A DNA stretch of 64,000 bases from Wenyingzhuangia gilva (GTDB taxonomy: Bacteria; Bacteroidota; Bacteroidia; Flavobacteriales; Flavobacteriaceae), in contig NZ_JAUMIT010000001.1 of assembly GCF_030519655.1 (NCBI RefSeq), positions 1-64,000 on the forward strand. Direction: 5' to 3'. Under the pieces are notes generated by a model. It saw nothing but the letters and a program-made list of their open reading frames with translations. It did not search any database and was not told the origin of the DNA. Positions within the stretch are counted from its first letter, which is position 1. Each line of letters begins with the position of its first letter. This document shows, one piece after another, positions 1 through 6,492 of this stretch. The position numbers and the translations under genes were made by a program.

Positions 1-80
1 GTTATAGAGTGTTCTCCTTTAAGAATCAACCTTACACATTCTTGTTTAAAGTCTAATGTGTATTTTACTTTTCTAGACAT
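1..80 (-). CDS. IS3-family transposase OrfA, N-terminal fragment (runs off left edge)
   Basis: Reading the minus strand from the ATG at 78-80 gives 26 codons starting MSRKVKYTLDFKQECVRLIL, still open at base 1. This resembles the helix-turn-helix head of IS3-family OrfA proteins (HTH_Tnp_1), which bind the element's ends. Only the first residues are visible, so intactness cannot be judged. The adjacent sequence looks like the end of the element. The assignment is by family resemblance over a short stretch. Confidence 0.72.
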   Translation of the reverse strand, partial: MSRKVKYTLDFKQECVRLILKGEHSI

Positions 81-123
81 AAAAATACCCCCAAATTGTG
101 TCTAACTTTTTGGGGGCACTCTA
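1..123 (-). mobile_element. End of an IS3-type insertion sequence
   Basis: Outside the transposase start lies a candidate terminal inverted repeat at about 98-123; on the minus strand it reads TAGAGTGCCCCCAAAAAGTT followed by AGACA. A C-rich box (88-92) and a G-rich box (112-116) can pair as CCCCCAAA/TTTGGGGG, giving a hairpin between the end and the gene. The other end and any target duplication lie outside the window, so the exact boundary is inferred. Confidence 0.6.
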
Positions 124-183
124 TTAAAGCAGAGGTTTTTTTTAAAAAAAAACTAAAAAAACAACATTTATCAACAAAAAAAA

Positions 184-191
184 TACCTTTG
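184..191 (+). promoter_or_regulatory. Bacteroidetes-type -7 box (TACCTTTG)
   Basis: TACCTTTG matches the TAnnTTTG -7 consensus of Bacteroidetes and sits 15 bases before the ATG of the collagen-like lipoprotein gene. No clear -33 TTTG box is seen upstream. Confidence 0.5.
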
Positions 192-205
192 CAAAAAAAA
201 CTAAA

Positions 206-1540
206 ATGAAAAGAACTTTAAAGATTTTAATTTTATTAACACTAAACTTATTAATAACTTCATGTGTTGATGAGAGTTTAAGAGATGACTTAGAACAACT
301 TAAGGAAGAAGTAAACAACAATAAAACAAACATTCAACTACTACAAGAAAGTAACAGTATTAATTTTGTAGAAACTTTAGATACTGGTTACAAAATTCAT
401 TTCTCTGACAATACCTTTATTGAAATCTCTAATGGAACCGATGGTAACAACGGAATAGATGGACAAAACGGAGAGGACGGCAAGGATGGTGTGAATGGTA
501 AAGACGGAGTAGATGGACAAAACGGAGAGGACGGCAAGGATGGTGTGAATGGTAAAGACGGAGTAGATGGACAAAATGGAATCGATGGTAAAGATGCTCC
601 CTATATTGTAGAGATTACAGAAAATGAGACACATTTTGTTTTTAAATTTTCTGATGACACAATAATAGAAGCCCCAATTAACATCGATTTTAAAAGAATT
701 GCTTGTTGGGGAGACAGTTTAACTGCCCAAGGCTTTCCTGCTATTTTACAATCCTTACTAGGATCAGACGAATATGGAATTCTTAACAATGGTGTTGGAG
801 GAGAAAATACTTTAGCCATAGGAGCTAGACAAGGTGGAATCCCCATGTACTTAAAAAACCGAGTGATAATTCCTGCAACCACCGAGACTATTGTATTAGG
901 AGAAAAAACAAACACTTTCATTTCCACTCATAATAATACTTCAAGTATAACTCCATTATTACAAGGAGGGAGTTCTACAGTTAACAATTGTATGATTAAC
1001 GACATAGAATGTATAATTAGATGGACAGGAACTGCATGGAATGATCCAGATGGGAGATATACTTTAACTAGAATTACCGAAGGTATTGAGAGAACAACAA
1101 CTGAAAACTCTATAGTTTTTACAGGAGCCATGAGAAAACATAGAAACTACCACGCTAATGTATTTTTTGTAGGTCAAAATGGAGGCTACTCTAGTTATGA
1201 TGACTTAGTAAATCAAATTAAAAAAATGGTAGATTTTAGCAGTTCTTCTAACTATTTAGTCATTGGTTTACACACACAAAGTGCAGCATACAGAAATGGT
1301 TTAGAAGTAAAAATGCTTAGTGAATTTGGTGCTAGATATATTAATTTAAGAGAATATTTATCAACTTATGGATTGGAAGATGCTGGACTTACCCCTACTG
1401 AAGAAGATTTAAGCGCTATGAATTCAGGAAAATGTCCTCCTCAACTACTTAGAGATGGTGTTCATTTCACAACGACTGGATCAACTCTTTTAGCAAGTTT
1501 AATCAAGAAAAGAATGATTACTCTTGGTATAGTTGAATAG
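206..1540 (+). CDS. SGNH/GDSL-type esterase lipoprotein with collagen-like repeats
   Basis: A 444-residue predicted lipoprotein with a signal peptide and lipobox LITSC (Cys20). A short charged, probably coiled-coil segment resembling the DUF4988 head of other Bacteroidetes surface proteins follows. Residues about 75-130 form 18 Gly-X-Y triplets rich in Asp and Asn, without proline. From about 165 an SGNH hydrolase fold is indicated by GDSLT (Ser171) and a late DGVH (Asp417, His420), with NNGVGGEN and GQNGG as likely blocks II and III. Such enzymes usually remove acyl groups from glycans or lipids; the substrate is unknown. It stands alone next to an IS end and has its own promoter box and terminator. 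Confidence 0.78.
   Translation: MKRTLKILILLTLNLLITSCVDESLRDDLEQLKEEVNNNKTNIQLLQESNSINFVETLDTGYKIHFSDNTFIEISNGTDGNNGIDGQNGEDGKDGVNGKDGVDGQNGEDGKDGVNGKDGVDGQNGIDGKDAPYIVEITENETHFVFKFSDDTIIEAPINIDFKRIACWGDSLTAQGFPAILQSLLGSDEYGILNNGVGGENTLAIGARQGGIPMYLKNRVIIPATTETIVLGEKTNTFISTHNNTSSITPLLQGGSSTVNNCMINDIECIIRWTGTAWNDPDGRYTLTRITEGIERTTTENSIVFTGAMRKHRNYHANVFFVGQNGGYSSYDDLVNQIKKMVDFSSSSNYLVIGLHTQSAAYRNGLEVKMLSEFGARYINLREYLSTYGLEDAGLTPTEEDLSAMNSGKCPPQLLRDGVHFTTTGSTLLASLIKKRMITLGIVE
456..579 (+). repeat. 54-bp in-frame tandem repeat (about 2.3 copies)
   Basis: Two perfect 54-base copies (456-509 and 510-563) and a partial third (564-579) encode the collagen-like Gly-X-Y segment, 18 residues per unit. 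Perfect identity at DNA level points to recent duplication and possible length variation between strains. Confidence 0.88.
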
Positions 1541-1563
1541 TTTTTAAATTATAAAATACCACA

Positions 1564-1607
1564 AAGTCCTCTTTATCTTTTTTGGATAAGGGGGACTTCT
1601 ATTTTTT
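1564..1607 (+). terminator. Rho-independent terminator after the SGNH lipoprotein
   Basis: An arm beginning AAGTCCTCTTTATC pairs, with G-T pairs, with GATAAGGGGGACTT, followed by CTATTTTTT. It lies 24 bases after the stop. Confidence 0.72.
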
Positions 1608-1627
1608 AAACAAAATATGGTAATTAG

Positions 1628-1635
1628 TATCTTTG
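1628..1635 (+). promoter_or_regulatory. -7 box TATCTTTG upstream of the small-protein cassette
   Basis: A perfect TAnnTTTG match 18 bases before the first ATG of the three-gene cassette. With the terminator just upstream it suggests an independent transcript. Confidence 0.55.
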
Positions 1636-1653
1636 TACAAATAAATAATATAC

Positions 1654-1941
1654 ATGACTGTACAAGAATTTAGAGAACAATATATTTTAGGTTTTGGTTA
1701 CGAAAAAGGGACTAAAAGTAAAAGATTCCGCCTAGTTGTTTTAGACCGCAACAGCATGCAGGTAATGAATGAAGTTTTAGAAAACGAAAACAACACTTGC
1801 TTTAAACAGTTTTTAGCAGGGAAAGACATCAACAAAGCTATTTTAAAGTTTAAGATTGATGCCTTGGAAGAAGTATTGCAAGTTCATAATGTAACAGGCA
1901 TTAATTTATCAGAAAACGAAATCAATAAATATTTTGAGTAA
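1654..1941 (+). CDS. Small protein of unknown function, cassette member 1
   Basis: A 95-residue soluble protein with no signal peptide or membrane segment; I do not recognise the family. It begins MTVQEF and contains a central VLDR segment and a C-terminal NEINKYFE. The next two genes show a similar layout: an M-x-[IV]-x-E-[FY] start, a central Asp-Arg about 30 residues in, and an acidic or aromatic tail. I infer distant paralogy. It overlaps the TTG start of the next gene by eight bases, so the two are probably co-translated. A TATCTTTG box lies just upstream. Confidence 0.7.
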   Translation: MTVQEFREQYILGFGYEKGTKSKRFRLVVLDRNSMQVMNEVLENENNTCFKQFLAGKDINKAILKFKIDALEEVLQVHNVTGINLSENEINKYFE

Positions 1942-2299
1942 GCACGAACATCACCACCACGAACATGATCATGACCATAATCATGATGACCACCACCACC
2001 ATCATCACCATGATGAAGGGATTATGACCATTGAAGAATATCATAAAGCCAATATGATGTTGTTTAATATCAAAGATCTTAGAACTACAGATACTGTACT
2101 TTGTACTTTAACTTCAATTGATAGAATGAGTTTTTTGCCAAATGGAATTGAACATCATGAGTGTAAAAGATCAGAATTAACAGAACATTTTACCGAAGTC
2201 GTAAAAAGAAACCTTATTTTGGCTTTCTTTGAAAAAATAGAAATTGAAGCGTTTGATGTATTAGATATAAATACAGACATCGACTTTTTATTTGAATAA
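1934..2299 (+). CDS. Small protein with histidine-rich head, cassette member 2
   Basis: A 121-residue protein if read from the TTG at 1934; 16 of the first 29 residues are His, mixed with Asp and Glu, which looks like a metal (Zn, Ni or Cu) binding tail. An in-frame ATG at 2024 starts MTIEEY, matching the first residues of both neighbours, so it is the alternative start and would yield about 91 residues without the His tract. The longer form is preferred because the His/Asp codon pattern is strongly non-random and the TTG overlaps the upstream stop. The C-terminus FDVLD...DFLFE matches member 3. Function unknown. Confidence 0.68.
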   Translation: MSKHEHHHHEHDHDHNHDDHHHHHHHDEGIMTIEEYHKANMMLFNIKDLRTTDTVLCTLTSIDRMSFLPNGIEHHECKRSELTEHFTEVVKRNLILAFFEKIEIEAFDVLDINTDIDFLFE

Positions 2300-2317
2300 C
2301 CTAAAACAACCATCACC

Positions 2318-2650
2318 ATGGATATTAAAGAATTTAACAAGAAATTTATTTTAAACTTTAATGTAAACGAATCTCATCCAGAGAACATTGAATTTACATT
2401 AGAGACCATTGATAGAACTACTTTACAACCAACTTTAGATTTTAAAAAACTTAAGAATGAAACCCCAGTAGAGTGGTTATCTGATAAAATTGGAGAAGAA
2501 GCTTTGGCTGGAAGAAATCCTGCTAAATTCCAAAGTAGTTTTTATGAAAATGTAAAACGTAAGTTAATTAACACATTAATTATTAAAAACAACATAAAAG
2601 GTTTTGATGCCTTAGATACGCATGCTTCTGTTGATTTTTTGTTTAGATAA
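2318..2650 (+). CDS. Small protein of unknown function, cassette member 3
   Basis: A 110-residue cytoplasmic-looking protein. It shares with member 2 a late stretch of VKR.LI, an FDxLD motif and a DFLF ending, and with both neighbours the MDIKEF-like start and a TIDR segment. Family not recognised. It follows member 2 by 18 bases in the same direction and probably completes a three-gene transcript; the esterase gene 44 bases further on could also belong. Confidence 0.7.
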   Translation: MDIKEFNKKFILNFNVNESHPENIEFTLETIDRTTLQPTLDFKKLKNETPVEWLSDKIGEEALAGRNPAKFQSSFYENVKRKLINTLIIKNNIKGFDALDTHASVDFLFR

Positions 2651-2694
2651 TAGAAAACACTCTTTTTAATTTAAACAATATCTCGTTTAAAATT

Positions 2695-4101
2695 ATGCTA
2701 AAATCACCTATGTTGCTAATTGTTTTGTTGAGTGCATTTTTATCAAAAGCTCAAACCAAACTCTATCCTATTTTTAAAAACCACATGGTATTGCAGCAGC
2801 AACAAAAGGTTAGTATTTGGGGAGAGGACAAAGCAAACACGCCTATTAAAATAACGACTAGTTGGGGAGTAAATGTTTCTACAATTACCAACAATGAAGG
2901 AAAATGGAAACTAAAAATACAGACTCCAAGCGCTGGAGGGCCTCATAAAATTTTTATAAACGGAACCAAACTTATTGCTTTACAAGATGTAATGATTGGA
3001 GAAGTATGGCTTTGTTCTGGACAATCGAACATGGAAATGCCAATAAAAGGATTTCACAATCAACCGGTAAAAGGAAGTCAGGAAGAAATATTGAATTCTA
3101 AAAACAATAACATCAGAATGTATACTGTTAAAAGAAATCCCAGCCTTTCTCCAGTAAATTCTCTTTCGGGAGATTGGAAAATTTCCAATCCAAATAACAC
3201 AGCAGATTTTAGTGCAGTCGCTTATTTTTTTGGTAAAAAACTAGAAAGTGCTTTAAAAGTACCTATTGGATTAATTGTGTCTTGCTGGGGAGGATCTTCT
3301 GCCGAAGCTTGGACAGATTTACAAACTTTAAAAGAATTTAAAACAATTACCATTCCTGAAGGCTTTGATGTAGACAGAATTCAACAAACCCCAACAAGCT
3401 TATACAATGGTATGATTCACCCTCTTTTAGGTTACTCTATTAAAGGATGTATTTGGTACCAAGGAGAAACAAATAGAGACAGGCCTTCGGAATATTCTGC
3501 ATTGATAAATGCAATGGTTACGTCTTGGAGAAAAAAATGGAATCAGGGAGATTTTCCTTTTTACACCACACAAACAGCCCCTATAAGTTATGGAAATAAT
3601 GGAACCTACATCAACTCAGCTTATTTAAGAGAGGCTCAATTAAAAACTTCTCAAACATTAAAAAATACTGGAATGGCTATTACTTTAGACATTGCACAAT
3701 GTGACTCTATACATCCTCCAGAAAAAAAGATTGTTGGGACTAGGCTGGCTTACATAGCACTTGCCAAAGATTATGCGTTTAATAGTGTTGAATACTCAGG
3801 ACCTGTTTACAAAAGTATGAGATCCATTGATGAAACAACCTTAGAGCTAACTTTTAGTGGTAGTAAAACGGGAATCACTAGCTTTGGAAAAGAAATCCTT
3901 GGTTTTGAAATTGCTGGAGAAGATCAAGTTTTTTATCCTGCCATAGCCATCATTGGAAAGGAAATAAACACCTTATTAATTTCCTCTCCCCATATAACAA
4001 TTCCGGTTGCTGTTCGCTATAACTTTAACAATTGTGCCAAAGCTACTTTATTTAGTACTTCTGGTTTACCAGCCTCTTCTTTTAGAACAGATAATTGGTA
4101 G
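2695..4101 (+). CDS. Sialate O-acetylesterase-like (SASA family) secreted esterase
   Basis: A 468-residue protein with a signal peptide ending near SKAQ (about 20). The sequence fits bacterial SASA/DUF303 sialate O-acetylesterases: a beta-sandwich head, then GQSNMEMP with the catalytic Ser111, IWYQGETNR in the middle, and CDSIHPP with Asp337 and His340 of the triad. Length is typical for the shorter members. It likely removes acetyl groups from sugars in the periplasm. Family members in Bacteroidetes often act on hemicellulose or pectin sugars rather than sialic acid, and no sialic acid genes are nearby. It converges with menE. Confidence 0.88.
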   Translation: MLKSPMLLIVLLSAFLSKAQTKLYPIFKNHMVLQQQQKVSIWGEDKANTPIKITTSWGVNVSTITNNEGKWKLKIQTPSAGGPHKIFINGTKLIALQDVMIGEVWLCSGQSNMEMPIKGFHNQPVKGSQEEILNSKNNNIRMYTVKRNPSLSPVNSLSGDWKISNPNNTADFSAVAYFFGKKLESALKVPIGLIVSCWGGSSAEAWTDLQTLKEFKTITIPEGFDVDRIQQTPTSLYNGMIHPLLGYSIKGCIWYQGETNRDRPSEYSALINAMVTSWRKKWNQGDFPFYTTQTAPISYGNNGTYINSAYLREAQLKTSQTLKNTGMAITLDIAQCDSIHPPEKKIVGTRLAYIALAKDYAFNSVEYSGPVYKSMRSIDETTLELTFSGSKTGITSFGKEILGFEIAGEDQVFYPAIAIIGKEINTLLISSPHITIPVAVRYNFNNCAKATLFSTSGLPASSFRTDNW

Positions 4102-4130
4102 GTAAGATTAAATTATGAATACTATTGACT

Positions 4131-5258
4131 CTAAAACAACAACTTCAATGTAGCTTTTCGTTGGATTTTTTTGGTCTCCGTTTCTACAAACTGATCTATA
4201 AAATAAGTTTGTTTAGGAATTTGATATTTAGATAAAGCTAAAGAACTAAAATCACATACTCTATCTTCTCCCTCAACCACCAATATTAATTTTTCTCCTA
4301 AGATTTCATCTGGAATTCCCGTTACAAAAAATCGTTCTACAATAATTTTTGAAAGTTCTTTTTCTATTTGCTCGGGATGCAATTTTACACCACCAGAATT
4401 GATCACATGATCATAACGACCTAACCATTCAAACTCGTTATCAGAAATCATTTTGACAACATCGTTGGTAATGACTTTTTCCTCAGACAACAAAGGAGCA
4501 TCAATGACCAAACAAGCTCTATTATCTTGAGAAATGGTAATATTAGGTAATACCTGATAAAAACTTCTCGACTCCGCTCGAAGACCATTTCCTTCAACAT
4601 CACTTAAATTAACTTCTCGACTACGCTCGAAAACCTCTTTTTTGGAATCTTTAGTGTTCTCGTCATCAAGAGGAGTCGAGTTAAAATGATTTAATTTTTT
4701 AACGGCAATATGACTCACGGTTTCTGTCATTCCATAAGAGGCAAAACATTCCGTAGACAAACTTTGTAAGTCTTCTTGTAAAGTTTGTGAGACCACTCCA
4801 CCACCAATCAGTAATTTTTTAACCAAGTTTAAATCCCATAAACTAGCTTGTACTTGCATAGGCACCATAGCACAAAAATCATATTCCTCAAAAGCATTTT
4901 CTAGCGGATTACCAACTGGTTCTATAACATCTAACTCCCACCCTAAAGTTAAGGCACGAATGACCATCATTTTACCAGCGATGTAATTTACAGACAAACA
5001 ACACAGGGCTTTGGTTCCTATTCCTAAATCAAAAAAAGTCCCAGTGGCTTTGGCTGAGTTTTGCATCAACTCCTTTTTTATTGAAATTAATTTTGGTTTT
5101 CCTGTGGAACCTGATGTTTGTACAATTAACGTTTCTGCATCAGAAAACCATTCTTGTAAAAACCAATATAATTCCTCTGAGATCGTTTCGGAAAACGATA
5201 TTAATTCTAACGGATTTTGGAAGGATTCTCCTTGAAGTTTAAAACTTTTATGCATCAA
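4131..5258 (-). CDS. menE: O-succinylbenzoate-CoA ligase (MenE-like AMP-forming ligase)
   Basis: A 375-residue AMP-dependent acyl-CoA synthetase, short as in Bacteroidetes MenE proteins of menaquinone synthesis. It shows TSGSTGKPK (AMP-binding P-loop, about 50-58), ASYGMTETVSHIAV (A5-like), GRYDHVINSGGVKLHPEQIE (A8 hinge) and a C-terminal KIQRK with the lysine expected to complete adenylation. Between about residues 190 and 233, right after TETVSHIAVKKLNHF, an atypical charged stretch is encoded by palindromic repeats, apparently an in-frame insertion. It overlaps the upstream GSCFA gene by 11 bases. No other men gene is in view, so menE rests on family resemblance. Confidence 0.82.
   Translation of the reverse strand: MMHKSFKLQGESFQNPLELISFSETISEELYWFLQEWFSDAETLIVQTSGSTGKPKLISIKKELMQNSAKATGTFFDLGIGTKALCCLSVNYIAGKMMVIRALTLGWELDVIEPVGNPLENAFEEYDFCAMVPMQVQASLWDLNLVKKLLIGGGVVSQTLQEDLQSLSTECFASYGMTETVSHIAVKKLNHFNSTPLDDENTKDSKKEVFERSREVNLSDVEGNGLRAESRSFYQVLPNITISQDNRACLVIDAPLLSEEKVITNDVVKMISDNEFEWLGRYDHVINSGGVKLHPEQIEKELSKIIVERFFVTGIPDEILGEKLILVVEGEDRVCDFSSLALSKYQIPKQTYFIDQFVETETKKIQRKATLKLLF
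4561..4690. repeat. REP-like palindromic element inserted in menE
   Basis: Two nearly identical units, CTTCTCGACTCCGCTCGAAG (4564-4583) and CTTCTCGACTACGCTCGAAA (4613-4632), and a third partial unit inverted at 4672-4680 (GGAGTCGAG) lie in about 130 bases. Related TTCTCGACTnCGCTCGAA elements recur between genes in many Flavobacteriaceae (known from memory, not searched). Here they sit inside an open frame and are translated as ERSREVN and LRAESRS. Confidence 0.75.
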
Positions 5259-6198
5259 AACGGATGTTTAATTCTTGTTCTAACTGAGTTTTTTTTAGCT
5301 TTAATTTTTCTAAAAAAGACTGATGTGATTGCGAATCTGGCTGAAACGGTTTGTGTAATTTACTTTGCTGTACAGAGGCTATTCTTTTAAAATAACTTTG
5401 TGAATTTTCACTAATCCAAACCTTAGAAAATTGTTCCCAAATATAATCAATGGCTACTTGATTGGGATGAATCATATCAGCTTCATAAAATCTATAATCA
5501 CGTAAATCATCCATCATCATTTCATAACTTCCAAAATAGGCCACACCGTGGCTTTCTTTAATTTTATGTGTTGCGGTAATTAAACTTGCTTTGCTTAATG
5601 AATTTTCTATCATCCCATCTTTAAGATGTCTTACAGGACTTACCGTGAAAATAATTTGAGCAGAGGAATTTACTTTTCTAATATTTTTGATAATCTCTTC
5701 TAAAACAGTTTCTATTTCTATGAATGACAAATTCCTTTTCTCAAATTCTGTTTGTGGAATTTTATGACAATTAGCCACCAACTGATTGGTTAAAATATGT
5801 CCGTAAACCCACGAAGTTCCTAATGTAATAATGACGTGTGTAGCTGATTTTAATTGATCTAAACATTGTTTTTGAGCTTGATGAATATTCTCTATCACTT
5901 CAGATGTTTCTATCCCTGATAAATCAGAATGATGATGTAATGAATGATACAAATCTCCTTGTTTTACCAAGTCACTAGCAGAATGTTTTTTTTCAATTAT
6001 AGTATCTTCTAAAACTTTAGCAATGGCAGTTGGACTAAACAAAGTCCCAAAAGGATTTACCAAAGTATCAAACTTGAAATAAGAAAGTTTATTTCCAATG
6101 TTTTCAGAAAAACAAGATCCCAACAACAGAATCTTAGACTTGTAATCTATTTGATTTTGTTGTTGGGATGCTAATTTTATTTCTGTTCTAAATTTCAA
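5248..6198 (-). CDS. GSCFA domain protein
   Basis: A 316-residue protein with the name-giving GSCF motif at about 27-30 (LLLGSCFSENIG), followed by NPFGTLFSP, ITLGTSWVY and a late DMIHPNQVAIDYIWE. The GSCFA domain is related to SGNH hydrolases; the Ser after Gly and the late D..HP could be catalytic. Substrate and role are not established. No signal peptide is seen. Its 3' end overlaps menE by 11 bases, so the two are probably translationally coupled. Confidence 0.85.
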   Translation of the reverse strand: MKFRTEIKLASQQQNQIDYKSKILLLGSCFSENIGNKLSYFKFDTLVNPFGTLFSPTAIAKVLEDTIIEKKHSASDLVKQGDLYHSLHHHSDLSGIETSEVIENIHQAQKQCLDQLKSATHVIITLGTSWVYGHILTNQLVANCHKIPQTEFEKRNLSFIEIETVLEEIIKNIRKVNSSAQIIFTVSPVRHLKDGMIENSLSKASLITATHKIKESHGVAYFGSYEMMMDDLRDYRFYEADMIHPNQVAIDYIWEQFSKVWISENSQSYFKRIASVQQSKLHKPFQPDSQSHQSFLEKLKLKKTQLEQELNIRFDA

Positions 6199-6252
6199 AC
6201 CTTCGGTTGGTTTTTAGTATTTAATAAACCCTTAAAAATAACTTTTATAGAA

Positions 6253-6456
6253 CTATTTATGAGCTTTCATTATTCTTTTCTCCATTTTATCTATTCTCGT
6301 TTTATTCTTACCATCAACCCTAGAGGCAACTGCCCATATTGCAGCTGGTAACCATCCTATTAGTGTTAGTTGTAAAATTACACAGATGATACCTGAAATT
6401 ATTTTACCTCTTAAAAAGAAAGATAACCAAGGCAATAAAACTGCTATTAACATCAT
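6253..6456 (-). CDS. Small YqaE/Pmp3-like membrane protein
   Basis: A 67-residue protein with two hydrophobic segments (about 2-15 and 18-45) around a short turn, then a basic tail. The pattern LLPWLSFFLRGK..GIICVILQLTLIGWLPAAIWA fits the Pmp3/YqaE family of tiny inner-membrane proteins linked to membrane-potential stress. An ATG one codon downstream is an equally good start. It lies between GSCFA and alaS, all on the minus strand. Confidence 0.75.
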   Translation of the reverse strand: MMLIAVLLPWLSFFLRGKIISGIICVILQLTLIGWLPAAIWAVASRVDGKNKTRIDKMEKRIMKAHK

Positions 6457-6492
6457 CCTTTAGATATTTTTATCAATAAGTACTTATAACAG

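Noticed and set aside
456-579. Tandem 54-base repeats as a CRISPR array
   Set aside because: The copies are directly adjacent with no unique spacers and are in frame with a Gly-X-Y coding region.
377-634. Minus-strand open frame with repeated residues opposite the collagen-like region
   Set aside because: It is the shadow of the tandem repeat in the plus-strand gene; repetitive residues follow from the repeat DNA.
2695-4101. A sialic acid utilization locus
   Set aside because: Only a SASA-family esterase is present; no sialidase, lyase or transporter genes of that pathway are nearby, and the family is widely used on other sugars.
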